A DNA stretch of 64,000 nucleotides, taken from positions 248,001-312,000 of the forward strand of contig JAQFWX010000024.1 in NCBI GenBank assembly GCA_027605045.1, in the 5' to 3' direction. The notes beneath the pieces are model-generated. The model ran no database searches. It was not told the DNA's origin and saw nothing but the letters and a program-made list of their open reading frames with translations. Source of the DNA: Phallus indusiatus (Eukaryota; Basidiomycota; Agaricomycetes; Phallales; Phallaceae). Shown here in pieces: positions 23,190-35,581 of this stretch (positions are counted from its first letter, which is position 1; each line of letters opens with the position of its first letter). The position numbers were made by a program, and so were the translations under genes.

Positions 23190-25510
23190 AATTTACCTCA
23201 AACAAACCATGTCCCTGTGCACGCTCTTCATTGTCAGGACCATTGTCCAATAATGTTGAAGCCTCAAGTGCAGTGGGGTCCAGTCGCGAGTGGGACATGT
23301 CGATAAGCTGTTCAAGCTCACGTACAGACGCTTGAAGGCATCGCGAGCTAGACCGAGTTCCAAAAGGTAGTAAATCGGGATTCCCTCTGAGCTGTCACAT
23401 TGAGCTTGTTGACTCATGGTGGTGAGGAGTTCGTCCAATGTCTCCCTTCCAAGCCTCAATTTCAAAAGAGAGAAGAACCTTTTCGCATTTAATTCACAAA
23501 ACACGAAAATTCTCCATACTTGCACAAGCACAGACGTGTTGTAAAGAATGGTGAACAGCGGTATCTCCGGGCTTGTAGACTTGAAGAGGTCCATCAAGTC
23601 TAAGCATATGTGTTCTTTCGCTATGGGAAGACTGTGATAAGTGACCAAATTTCGAAAACAGTTGAAAGGTGAGGTATAGCATTTGGATCGTTCAAGAGGA
23701 TTGTACACAGATGTCGACGGTTATGCGGCACGGGTAACAGTGCGAACAGGGGAGGTGTGTGCATCGAGAGGCACGAATCGAGAAGATCGCGTGAACACCA
23801 TTGGTATATGAGTGTGAGGTCATGCAATTCTCTCCTGGAAAAACGTTTAGCCATGTGTGTGGGCATCGAGAGCTTGCCCAAACACTCTGTTGCACCAATT
23901 CTAGCCAGCTTCATCAATGATCTGAGTTTCTGCTCTGCAGCACATACCCCCATCTTGAAACTTCCAGAGCGCCCTGGAGGTTTCAAGATGGGGGTAAGTG
24001 CTTCAGGGCCGAGACCCAGATTATTGATGTTCGTCATGATAGTCTCGTCCCAGAAAGAGTCTGCGCAACAGATTTGAAAAAGGAGAGGTCGTTATCGAAC
24101 TGGTGACGTTTGAAAGTTGGATCCAAGCCAATTGTTAAACTCGTGGAATAGTTTTTCTAAGACGTTTGCCTTTGAGGTCCAGGGATATCCATGTTTAATT
24201 TGGGAATGAGAGGTTTTGTAGAGGTAAGGCAATGATGAATGACGAAAAGCAGGAGAATGCGTGTCTCATGAAATTTGGCTTTCGGAGAACAGTCAGGCTG
24301 GCCAAGTTGAAAGTAATGTAACAAGTATCCAAACTTCCAACGCCCCAGTTTATGACTACTAAAGGGTAAGATCTCCGCGTTATGTGCCTCTGTGTCCCAT
24401 TCAGGGTACCAATCGAATAAACCAAATTGTTTATGTGTGAGTATATTCGCGGCCACTGTATCATTCCGTGGTACCTTTTCCAAAAATAACACCACATGCC
24501 ACATGGTCAATGGAAGCTCGAGGTCATTGTTGATGGCATCATGGAGGACGTCGACATATTTAGAAAAATCTATAACATGCCCTGCGATTCGGGAATAGGT
24601 TCGATACTCTTCTTCTTCTAGTCGATTTTCTACCACCTCTGGTGTTTCATGGAGAAGATCCCATTCATTTCGGACAAGAGTTTCACTATATAAACTCAGA
24701 CACAAGCCGTGACGCAGGTCCGCAGTGTTCGTTTGACTGAACTCCAATTGAAGTCCACCAGAAATCTGCGCACTTACGTCTCCCAAATCGTCGACCTATG
24801 ACCGGATCCACAGCTGCACACCGGGCAATAATTCGATGCACGCTTCTGTTCGGGGAATTCGCATAGAGCCACTCGAGCTCCTCAAAATCGAGAGAAGCTG
24901 CGCCTTTGACAGCTTTATTTATGTTCTCTTCTCTCCACTTCGTGAACGTCGGGAGATTATCAGTGAATATGGCTGGTCGGAATCTTCCGAAACCGTTGCG
25001 CACGACACACATTATCTTGGAAATAAGCATGAGTATATGTTGAGAGAAGCGCCAAATGAAGTGAACAAGACGGTGGATAGCGAGCTGTGCTTCAAAGCTC
25101 ATTTTTCCGCGCACAGCCCGAAAGCCTTTATACGAAATCGCGCCAATCCAACAGTAAATTTTTCGTAGAACAAAGAAGAGTGTTCCGGCATAAATAGTCA
25201 ACGAGGTTGTATACGGACATTCCGGATACCGAATAGGCAATATCACGGATATGAAGTATAGGGTATACGTGATTCCTGTGATAAGGACGACTCGGATCGT
25301 CCAAGCAATGCGAATGTCTGAAAGAAACAAGAGTATGATAATCCCCATGAGAACGTGCCGACAGCAAGATGGATGAGGATAGACAGGAGGTCTACGATGG
25401 CAGCCACCTTCCACAATTCGAAACCTTTGAACCGTAGCTGCCTCACTCTTGCTTTTACATTTGCCGTTCCAGAAACCGAAGACATATACATAACATTTAT
25501 CTGCCAATAA
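23190..25510 (-). pseudogene. DUF6535 membrane-protein pseudogene (inverted copy)
   Basis: Read on the minus strand this matches the intact gene at 32210-35581 along most of its length from the end of the second transmembrane segment (SGTANVKARVRQLRFKGFEL, YFISVILPIRYPECPYTTSL, FTKWREENINKAVKGAASLD, SPNRSVHRIIARCAAVDPVI). The frame changes by one base near 25350 inside a transmembrane segment (HLAVGTF continuing in another frame as LMGIIILLF), again near 24786, and again near 24170-24030 where stops accumulate. Later pieces HDLTLIYQWCSRDLLDS and SPEIPLFTILYNTSVLVQVW still align. The N-terminal exons are absent: homology stops abruptly at about 25510. It converges on UBL-A. Divergence is higher than between the two plus-strand copies, so this is the older duplicate. 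Confidence 0.8.
23947..23994. repeat. 21-bp perfect-but-one inverted repeat with 6-base loop
   Basis: CCCCCATCTTGAAACTTCCA plus G (23947-23967) and its complement (23974-23994) flank the loop agcgcc, with a single mismatch. It lies inside the DUF6535 pseudogene and has no counterpart in the intact paralog at the aligned site. Confidence 0.9.
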
Positions 25511-25572
25511 TGTTCGATAAGGTTCCGAAAGTCTGATTGGTCTCTGGACTTAAATTTAAATTCCCTGTCATG

Positions 25573-26033
25573 CTGCTGTGTTCAAATGCTGGTCCTGCCT
25601 CGTCTCGCTCCCGGCGGTGGTGTCCGTGGTAGGTTGGGGGCTCGAGCTGAGCTCGGGACGCGGAACAGGAGACCGCCGGGTGGGTGGGCTCCTGCTCGGC
25701 GGATTCAGACGCCACATGAGACTTTATTAGGTTTGTTTGTAATATACTAATGCAACGTATGATTGTCATGGAAAGAAAGAATGAGAAAGAGGACATGAAT
25801 GGAAAGTGATTGGGTGGGATGGAGGGAAGAATAAACTGAAATTCTGCGAAATAACGACTGGACAATGGATGTGGTATCTAATGTCTGCGCGACGCGGTCG
25901 GTGACAAGAGCAGATGAAGGTGAGGCTGAGCGCCCGCAAGCTCAGCAGGACGTTGGTGCCGGGGGGTGCCGTGCCCGGCGCCTTCTCCCATTTTCATGTA
26001 ATTTCGCGTATTGAGTTCTGATATACCACGATG
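25573..26033. other. GC-rich insertion of unknown type in a duplicated flank
   Basis: The flank at 25515-25572 (cgaaagtctgattggtctct then ggactt, ctgtcatgc) and 26034 onward (taaaaacgaggccgcac) match one uninterrupted stretch upstream of the 32-kb gene (about 32043-32100). The roughly 460 bases between them are therefore an insertion here or a deletion there. Parts are strongly GC-rich (25600-25690, 25910-25985). I found no clear TSD or terminal repeat. Confidence 0.5.
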
Positions 26034-26163
26034 TAAAAACGAGGCCGCACTGGATTCTTAACGTTTTGGATAACACCTCAGGTGCCTTTCACCGAACTTC
26101 CCTTATCTTTTCACCCTCACACAACCTCATATCGCACGTAATCGCCAGAGACACACTATTGGC

Positions 26164-28530
26164 ATGTCGGAAACATTTGACTTGAATGAAATAACAGCAC
26201 ACAGCGAGGCTGCTAATGAAGATGGCGAGGATTTCGGAACAGCTCAGAAAGGGCTTGACGACCAAAGTGAACTGTTTTATGGAATGGTGTATGGATGGCT
26301 AACTTAAATACATATTAGAGGCTGCGCTTCACGAATCAGTTCTCAATTCTACTTACCTCGATGAAGCTGAAGCTGAATCGTTTGATCGTGAGATGGTAGA
26401 GGGATGGAGAGAGACAGCGGGCGTTTATGTCTGTCATGTAGTAGGCAGAACGTTTATTCTTAATTATAGTATTAAAACTTAATTTTCATCAGCTTAGTCC
26501 CTGTTCCGTCGTCATAACAGTAAGCATCTCACAGGCCTTACAACGTCTCCAAGACAATGCTCTATTTTCTGGACTCCCATCATTTGAAGCATTTGAACGA
26601 GGACGAGCGAATTTCACTGGGGTACCAGCAAGCGATATACCCGTCCCGACGTTGACACCCACGTCCTCATTCATGGCATCAATAAACACATGGCTTGTGA
26701 ACCACCCATGGTTCACCAGTCTGATAATTACATTTTTCGTTGCGCTGTTTGCCATGCTTGTCAAACAATGGTTATATCATTACCCGTCTCCCATCCCCGA
26801 GACGGCGAACGAAAAAGCTCGAGCCAGGCAGTTGCGATTCAATGGCGTTGAGTCGTGGAAGGTTGGAGCGATGGTCGGCATGTTCCTTACTGGCATCATT
26901 GCATTATGGTGCGCAGCTGTGCATCCAAATATCAGAGAGCGATTCTATTGGCGGGCTGTGAGGGATCCCTTTCCTGCTTTGGAGGTCGGTAAAACAAATG
27001 CAATGGATATACGTCATGGCCCGTCCTTTGGTCTCCCGACTCATGAGTATGTTCACTGGGAACTACTCCCGTATATTTCCGATGTGGTAGAAAGTCAGCT
27101 GGGAGAAGGAGAGTATCAAACCTACCTCCGCGTTGCAGAGACCGTCTTACAATTTAAAGAGGAGCGCCGAACTCTCCTTGATGCCATCAACGGTGATTCC
27201 AGTCTTCCACTGGCTATGTGGTGTTATCTCTTAAAGAAGACATCAACCGATGCTACAGTGGCTGTGCATATACTCGCCCATGGAACCAGAAGTCTATTCG
27301 ATTGGAAATTCGATCCCACCCGTGAGCTTATCCATAACGCGGGGTTAGTACGCTTTGATAGTGAAGAACTGGGATGGTGGAAGTTCGAACACCTGTTTCA
27401 CTACTTTGCACTTGGTAAACCTGACTGTTCATCCGAATCCGAAACTTATAAAACAGGCTATCTCCTCCTTATCGCCATTTATCGTAACCTCACCTCCGAT
27501 GATCCGCTTATCACCGACAAAGAACAGAGACAGGAGTCCTTGGGAAATGGGTTTTTCAGCTTTCGATTGTGTTTTGGTCGTCCTCACCGATTAGAGGATG
27601 CCCTCCGTTTTTTCACAGAGATTTGTTGCGTGGACTTGTTCTGGTGCGAGTCTATGACAGATCACGCCAGATTTTGGGCAGTTGACACTCTGTATGGAAT
27701 GAATTTCTCGATCACTGATCTGGATAATTGCTTGTCTTTTATGGATCTCCACAACCTTTCTCTGATATATCAATGGTACTCGCAAGGTCTCCATTCAAAC
27801 TTCTCTCAGACCACACCTCCCCTGTTTGTGCTCTTGCTCGTGTCCCAGAACCACCACCATCTATCCACAATCCTCTTGAATGATCCAGATCCAGTATCCC
27901 ACTTCTCAAAATGTCTTCATAACCTGGCGAATTATAGCAATATCGAGGAGGAAATTTCTTTATATTTAATCTTGGACCTCCTCAAATCCGTGAACCCGGA
28001 GAATCCCCTGTTCACCATTCTTCATGACCCCTCCGTGCTTGTGCAACTATGGAGACTACTGGTGTACCACAAATCAGAGACGGAAAGGTATTTCCTGCTT
28101 GTGAAATCGAAGATTGACAGGGAGAAGTCGGACATGCTATTTGCCGCTATGAACGAACTGGTGCGATCGTCTGAGAACTTGGACAACTTACCTTATAGAT
28201 GTCGGTGGGATAGCGAGTACAAAGACTATATTCTTTCTGCATTACCAGCATCTGCGCGCGAGTTTGGACAACTTATAGGCGTGTTCCACACCCAACATGA
28301 GGCCACTGCCGATAAATCTGCACCTGAGAATTCGGCGTCAGACAAGGACCAGGATATTGAAGAACGTGCTCAGGTGTCTGAGGTACTCTGTCTCACAGAT
28401 TTTATTGTTTTGAAAGTCACCTTATCAAGACATTTTTGTCTAGCGTCAAAACCATCACTCAGTAGCTGATTCAATCATTCAATGAAAAAGGTGTTCGAGT
28501 CCATTCGATCAAAGACACCCTGTCAGATAG
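26164..28530 (+). pseudogene. DUF6535 copy with several internal deletions
   Basis: Homologous to the intact gene at 32210-35581. The first exon starts the same way (MSETFDLNE versus MSETLDCNK) but a deletion removes its distal half and the splice donor. A second deletion removes exon 2-3 sequence before YLDEAEAESFDRE. In the main exon the aligned text passes from ESWKVGAMVGMFLTGIIALW directly to CAAVHPNI, skipping about 190 residues that the intact copy has between its transmembrane segments and RCAAVNPAI. An 11-residue segment (ELLPILLHLAV) is also missing. The last exon is frameshifted. Yet 605 codons (26652-28469) stay open, so a shortened product cannot be excluded. I call it a pseudogene because the start exon can no longer splice to the body as in the paralog. 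Confidence 0.7.
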
Positions 28531-30130
28531 ATCAATAGCTGCGTGGCGCGCGGATTAGTGTATGGGTTGCCGAGAACACACCTGCATCGAATGCATCGTT
28601 GTCGAAGCTTTCAAGGGTCAGGCTGCTTATTAAGAGCATACGAAGGGGAGCTCTGGTTGCAATTTGAACTGTATTTACTGTAGTCGCAAATGAATCTTTT
28701 TACAATATCATTTGACTGCAACAATCTCTCGTGAGGTGAATCACAAGGTCTGAGAGTGTGATAGGCTGTAGTCACACTCAACTCCTACTCGAATTCTCCC
28801 GATCATCCAAAACGTTGACCAATAACTTGATGCAGACTACTCAGAAGCTCCGTGGCCACGAACGCCATTCAGGTAATGAAGAGGCAAACTGCTTGAAGAG
28901 CAAAGAGCGGTGATTATACACCAATAGCTGCGGAGAAGCAAAGTCGTTGTGTTAGATGCGGCGAGTAAAAAAAAAGGAAATACGAGTGAACAAACAAAAA
29001 GCGGTGAGAATTGAGGACCAAGCGCGTTCAATCTTTTGTCAATAGTTTTTGAAGAAAGACGTCATCACCAGGAACTCAAAAGAACATGATAATACAAAAC
29101 ACGCACTGCGCATGCCAGAAAACATATTCAATCCTATCTACAATTCTCCGTCAAATCCCCCCGTTTGCATGTCGCTTGATGTGCGCCGTCAGGAGGTAGG
29201 CAGGGAAGGTAAGGGAAGCAGTGTTGTGTACTCAGAGGGAAATCATGATGGGGGCATAAAAGTCGTTGTTATTCGTGTGTCAAAAAGGATAGTTTTATAT
29301 ATATACAGTTTGTAAATGTATGTTCCAGGAAAATGGAACTAAAAGGTGATTGGAAGGTAAAATAAGAATTGTGAATTTCAAAATAAAGTGAGACGAAGGG
29401 GGAATAAAAGGTAAAAAATAGAAAATATAGCCTTTTGGTACCTAACCGTAAGGAACGGCGCATATAGCCTTCGCTTAAAAATCTCCGTGTAGCCTGTTTG
29501 CGTACGCAACACGCTCGTAGTCGTCTTTGCAGCAGGAAGTCTTCGTCTCAAAGTAGGCCAGAGCGAAGGCGAAGCTGACGCCGAAGCGTCTACAACACCA
29601 ACGTTTGTAAGTGCCGGTAGGACTATACACAGAAGTGTAAGCATGGGATGACGCTGTAGGCTGAAGTTTAGTTCCCAAGCATACTCCTAGACCGTTTACG
29701 ACAACCTGAGACAAAACTGCGAATGAGGCTAGCCACAGATTGTCGCTTAGAAACTTGCAGCTCAATTCAATACCCAAGCCGGCCACCGGATGGGAGATGG
29801 GAACACGTCCGCGACGTCATTGTGAAGTGAATTTAGGATAGTCCATCTGACTGGACTCCAAGGTCGTTTATACACTGCGCACTGTCCGTGCCCGTAACAG
29901 TTCTTGACTCTAGGAGATCGACAGAAAGCAGGTTGCGAGGTGACGGTCAGTGACGAGTTCATTCATTCGGCGTCGCGCCCGGAATATGATCATTCAATAA
30001 AGAAGTAATGACGGAGGACATTTCGGTTTTTTGGGGGATCAGATGGCTTGCATCGTTAACGAATCGAGTATCTATACCATAATTCACTTGCAATAATATG
30101 TAGAACTTCTGCGACTCACCGAATGTTGGA
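28531..30130. other. Intergenic, part of the segmental duplication
   Basis: No gene. Stretches match the flank of the next unit: 28775-28860 (gatcatccaaaacgttgacc) matches 35960-36025 (gatgatccaaaacgtggacc), 29750-29830 matches 36490-36570, and 29360-29455 matches 39415-39510. Confidence 0.55.
29360..29455 (+). repeat. Duplicated AT-rich segment (partner at about 39415-39510)
   Basis: gtaaaataagaattgtgaat then ttcaaaataaagtgagacgaa and atagccttttggtacct reappear near 39418 with about 85% identity by eye (atagccttttagtacct). It sits before UBL-B but after UBL-C, so order is not simply collinear. Confidence 0.6.
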
Positions 30131-30267
30131 GCAAAAAGGATGTGCTGCGTTGAATGTGATGGTCACGTCACACCGGGAATAGCCGGTCCAATCAACGTTT
30201 TTCACTCGCCATTCCTTTTCTTCTTCTTTTCCAAACAATCTTCACATTACCAAAACCGATCTCACCA

Positions 30268-31320
30268 GTGCTAGTGACATCCAGGACTCCGAGCAACTTG
30301 AATCCAAATGTAGTTCTTACTTTCGAACAGAAATGTGTTATTATCCTGTCCAATCAACTATGTGGTACGTGTTTCTCTCTTCCCACCTTTTACATCAAAT
30401 TTTACAACTCACCTTTCCATGTTATTTCACAGACAGCTGTTTATTTCGCCGCAAATATTTTCCAAAATGATCTTCGCAGTCAAATGTCAAGTTCTTCCGC
30501 GACGAGCTGGAAATTTGTAAAGAACAGCCCATGGAAATTTCCGAAGAGTCGTGGAAAGACGTGATAATGGATATCAATTTCCTTACAATAAATGTCATTC
30601 CAAAGGATTCTTCAGCTAATGATGTGCCATCCCGCTCGAGTGTGGATTCGCCAACTACTTTGGTATCCCGTAAGCCTTACATCTCGTTCGCTTCACAATA
30701 CAACTTGAATGATCTGATACCTAGCATATTCATGTGGTTACAGAGCCCGAACAAAGGATTCGCATCGTAATTCGCAATCTTTGTGCCAAGCAATTTGAGC
30801 TCAGAATCCGTGCAAAATCTCAAGCTCAGCGCATCATTGAGGAATGTAAGTTTTGAATGGGTGACACTCAGTACCATCTGAACTACGGCGGCCGAATGTT
30901 ACATCATGAGGAGATTCTCTCTGAAATCCCAATAAAGGATGGAGATGCCATTACCGTTACGCAAGATTTACGGGGAGGAAAGCCAGTTATTTACTTGTTT
31001 TCCCCTGAAGAAAAAGAGGCATCAGTATCGCTTTCGCTCGTTCCAGAATGGAAACTCTCTGCATATGCCCTGTTGTTCCTGTTAAACCAGCCCTTAATGG
31101 ACGACGTCAGACGGTAGTATGGCTGCCATCGTGTGACATATCCCGTCTCGCCTCTACGTTATTTCTCAAACCGTTTCAAAGCCGAAGCCTGATTGAATTT
31201 AGACTGCTGGATGTTGAATCATCATCAACGATGCGAAGGCTAATTTGGTGGACCATCCTGACCACACAACCAATGCGGACAAAATCAAGAAACTCGCCAA
31301 CGCTATTATAATCTATTCGA
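30268..31320 (+). pseudogene. Ubiquitin-like-domain gene, copy B (broken)
   Basis: Aligns with UBL-A through three exons: FEQKCVIILS (UBL-A: FNQRRVIVLR), the exon beginning at 30434, then RIRIVIRNLCAKQFELRIRA, GRMLHHEEILSEIPIKDGDA and GGKPVIYLFSPEEKEASVSL. Defects: the start codon position reads GTG (30268) instead of ATG; exon 2 is frameshifted near 30500; a further frameshift lies near 31060 between SLVPEWKLSA and PVVPVKPALNGRRQTVVW. After 31120 the homology to UBL-A ends and the following 200 bases instead match the tail of UBL-C. Confidence 0.75.
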
Positions 31321-32209
31321 CAGTTCTTTCGTCGATAATTCCTGCTGCTTTTTCTTCGGAACAACGATAAACTCGTTGGAGATTTGACCGTCAAACTGTA
31401 ATGGTTATCGAAGAAGTCTTTTTGACATACACCACAAATATGAAAGATTAAAAAAATGCGCAGCACTATCACCGGATTGAATCCGGACATAATGCCCATT
31501 CAAGCGGTATCAGAACCTTCCAAACAAAATACCTATATAAACAATGAGATATGGCAAAGAGCAGGGTTGTGGCACTCCATCTGAAGATATAAGCGACTGT
31601 ATAATCCAACTTGATCCAACTTGATTATAATGCTTATGTCTTCGCACGTAGCTCTGTTTTGCTAAATGAAATTTTTTATTTTTTGACTCACTGTGGCGGT
31701 TTGTGGCTGTTCATGCGATGCGGGGACAGTAACAAAATCAAATCTAAGAGAAGAAGCCTTCTCTGGTGCCGGAGCGATGATTTCAGGCACGGTATTGTCA
31801 ATGTAATCGTATATAACAAAAATACCCAAAGGTTTGTACTCATCTTGTGAACACAAAGCTTTACATATTTTATATGATGAGCTACATTTTGCTACACGAT
31901 CCAGGCGAAATTACGTTGGCTTCATAGACGTTCATACAAGCGCTGATTTTGTAGGCATGCGTAATTTCGCTGCAATAACAAGCGCCGGAACCGGTTTTCT
32001 GATGCTCGCTTATCTGCAAGAAGATTCATTAGGCCTTTAGGTCCCGAAAGTCTTATTGGTCTCTGGACTTCCTGTCATGCTATAAGTAAAAACGAGACGG
32101 CACCGGTTTACTAACGTTTCGGATAACACCTTAGGCGCATCTCACTAAACGTCTCTTCTCTCTTTACCTTACACAATCTTATATCACACGCAATCATCAG
32201 AGACACACT
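31321..32209. other. Intergenic upstream of the intact DUF6535 gene
   Basis: No gene recognised. The last 170 bases (from 32040) match the flank at 25515-26163, including a shared stretch cggataacacctTAGGcgc-like sequence, and are probably the promoter shared by the DUF6535 copies. Confidence 0.4.
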
Positions 32210-35200
32210 ATGTCGGAAACACTTGACTGTAACAAGAACACAGCACTCGTTGAGGCTTCTGACGAAGGCGGCCAAAGCTCTGGAACGACTCAGGGAGTGC
32301 TCGATGACCAAAGTGAATGTCCCAAGTCACCGCCCATAAATGTAACCCCGACTTCTTTAAATGACGACCAACCTGCTGCCGTGCCAGGGACGGGACAACA
32401 GCCCGATGAAACAATAGAGAATTTAGTGGGCTTTTTCCGCGATTTCCTTGGTAAGTCTCTGTTTTTTATGGAATAATGTATAAAATTTTCTCATTGAGGC
32501 CTGTACATTTTAGAGGCTGCGCCTCACAAATCCGTTCGCACTTCTTCTCATCCTGTCACACAACAAAGCAAGGCAGGACGTAAAAGGTTTTTCGGACTAC
32601 CCGGTTTTTCTCAAGAAAGGGGCTGTAAGTGTGGCAATTGAAATTATGTTTAGTTTTTCGTAGCCTAACATAATACAAATTAGCAAACGATCCATTTAAT
32701 TACGAACAGAAATATCCGCGGGATGAATTTGGGAAGGAAACCACGGAAAACGCTCGTGTCTGGCTGACTTACCTCGACGAAGCTGAATCGTTCGATCGTG
32801 AGAGGGCAGAGGGATGGAAAGAGACAGTGGATGTACTTCTCGTTTTTGTAGGCAGAACATTTGTTGGTAATCATACTATTGAAACTTATTTTATATCAGG
32901 CTGGTCTTTTTTCTGGCGTTATCACAACATTCATCTCTCAGGCCTCACAAAATCTGCAGCAAGATAACACCCAAGTTTCTGCATCCCTGTTGTTCGCAAT
33001 AGGCCAAATCTTGCTAGCACAATCCAATGGAATGCCGACAAATATCACTTTGAACTCAATGATGAATCCTAATTCGCCCTTCACACCATCGACGAATGTA
33101 GTTTTAGTGAACGGTCTATGGTTCACCAGTCTGGCGCTTACATTATCCGCTGCATTGTTTGCTGTTCTCGCTAAACAATGGTTATACTATTACCTCTCTT
33201 CCATTTCTGGGACGGCGAACGAAAAAGCTCGAGCTAGGCAGTTGCGATTCGATGGCTTTGAGTCATGGAAAGTTGCAGCCATCGTTGAACTTCTCCCCAT
33301 CCTCCTTCATCTTGCCGTTGGCATGTTCCTTACTGGCATTATAATATTATTGTTTCCGTTGGATGTTCATATCGCTGGGACGATTGTCTTCATTGCCGGC
33401 ATTACTTTTTCTCTATATTTCATTTCGGTGATGCTGCCTATTTGGTACCCGGAATGCCCGTATACAACCTCGTTGACGATTTATATCGGGATCCTCTTCT
33501 TTATTCTGCGCCAAGTGTTCCAAGCGATCACCCCGATCCTAAACGAGGGGTTTCAAGCTCTCTGGGAGAAAATAAATTATAAAGCTCAGTGTACTGTTGA
33601 GCATCTCGTTCACTACATCCAAAGCCTCGTCGGACATGGATTCATGTTCATTTCAAAGCTAGGTGATGCAGTGCGCCGTGATCTTCAAGAACTCCGACCC
33701 ACTATATTTTATAACCTTCCGGAATTCACAAAGTGGAGAGAAGAGAATATTAGAAAAGCCGTCAAAGACGCAACATTCCTTGACTATGAGGTGCTCGATT
33801 GGCTCTATGGGATTTCCCCAAACCGAAGTGTTCATCGAATTATTGCACGGTGTGCAGCGGTAAATCCAGCTATCAGCGACCATTTCAATGACTCAACTCG
33901 CCAGAGTCTCTATCGTACTTTGAAAGCCAGTGAGACCAATGTTGGGGATTTGCATTATGGCCTGTGTTTTGATCTCCGGATTATTACTGGTGGAGATGAA
34001 CACTGGAGACTACTCCGGTCTATTCCAAATGCGGTGGAAAGTCAGCTGGAGGAAGGAGAATATCGCACCTATCTCCGTATCGCAGACACCGTGGTACAAA
34101 ATGGACTTGAACGTGGGCACAAAACTCTCCTGATACTTCGTGAAGCCATCGACGGCGATTTCAGTCTCCCACTGGGCATGTGGTGTGATCTCTTAGAGAA
34201 GACGTCAACAGATGCTACAGTGGCTGTGCATCTACTGGTGACTGTGCGTTGGAATAATGGTCTATTCCATTGGAATTTCGATCCCAGCCGTGAACTAATC
34301 CACGACATGGGATTATTACACTTTAAGAGTGGAGAACTAGGATGGTGGAAGTTTAAACACCTGTTTCGTTACTTTGGACTTGGTAAACCTGACTTTTCAT
34401 CGGAAGCCAAAACTTACGAAACGTGCTATCTCCTCCTTATCACCATATATCGTAACCTCACCTCTGATGATCCACTCATCACCGACAAAGAACGAAGACA
34501 GAAGTCCTTGGAAAAGGTATTTCACAACTTTCGGCACCGTTTCAATCACCCTCGTCGATTAGAGGATGCCCTCCGTTTCTTCACAGAGATCTGCTGCGCG
34601 GACTCCTTCTGGTGCGAGTCTATGACTGATACAGCCAGAAATGCGGCAGTATGGTCACCGCTTGTAATGGTGATCTCGTATTTGACAAACACTCGGTTGG
34701 ATAATCACTTGCCTTTCATGGACATCCACGACCCATCTCTTATCTATCAATGGTATTCACGAGATCTCAGTTCAGAACTCTCATTTTACACACCTCCCCT
34801 GTTCTTGCTGCTGCTCGTGCCCCATAATCGCCATCATCTATCTACAATCCTTTCGAATGATCAGGCCCGGGATCAAGTAACCCACTTCTCAAAATGTATT
34901 TATAACCTGGCGAATTGTGATTCTATCGATAGGGTAACGAGCATATATCCAATCTTAATGGACCTCCTCAAATCCGTGGGCCCGAAAAATCCCCTGTTCA
35001 CCATTCTTTACGACCCTTCCGTGCTTTTACAACTGTGGAAACTTCTCATGTATTGCAAATGGAAAACGAAAAGCTATTTCCTGCTTTTGAAATCGAAGAT
35101 CGAAAGGGAAAAGCTGGACGAGTTATTTGCCGCTATGAATGAACTGGCGCGATCTGACAATTTTGAAAACTTACCTTTGGTGTGTTGGCGACTTTACAAA

Positions 35201-35581
35201 GACAGAGACAGCATTCGTTCTGCATTAGCAGCATCTGCGTGTGAGTTTGGACAACTTATACGCGTGTCCCACACACAACCTGAGGCCACTACCGATCCAT
35301 CTGCACCCGAGAACGCGGTGTCAAACAATGACCACAATAACGAAGAGCGTGCTCAGGTGCCCGGCCAGGATGAGGTACTTTGATTTACCAATTTCACCAC
35401 TCTTGAGAGACCCCTTACTAAACCATTTATCTAGCGTAAAATATTCCACCTTATGGACAATTGGATCAAAAAAGTGTTCAGGTCTATTTGGTTAAAGATA
35501 CCCCTGGACCGTCGAACCAGTGATCAGTCGACTGCTAGTCCAATCCCACTCCGTGAAATGAGCCTTCCTCCAATAGCATAG
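32210..35581 (+). CDS. DUF6535 (PF20153) multi-pass membrane protein, intact copy
   Basis: Five exons (32210-32450, 32514-32624, 32684-32847, 32900-35374, 35435-35581) join in frame to 1045 residues. The N-terminal ~125 residues are polar. The DUF6535 domain follows: WLTYLDEAESFDRERAEGWK, then LLVF spliced to AGLFSGVITTFISQ, then NGLWFTSLALTLSAALFAVL with AKQWL. Further hydrophobic helices are VELLPILLHLAVGMFLTGII, IAGTIVFIAGITFSLYFISV and SLTIYIGILFFILRQVF. The large C-terminal part (about 600 residues) is soluble, predicted helical and rich in Trp/Leu, with EFTKWREENIRKAV and SPNRSVHRIIARCAA as conserved blocks. The last exon ends KKVFRSIWLKIPLDRR...IA. The family is expanded in Agaricomycetes and has no established function. 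It is the only uninterrupted copy of three here, each paired with a ubiquitin-like gene copy. Confidence 0.88.
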
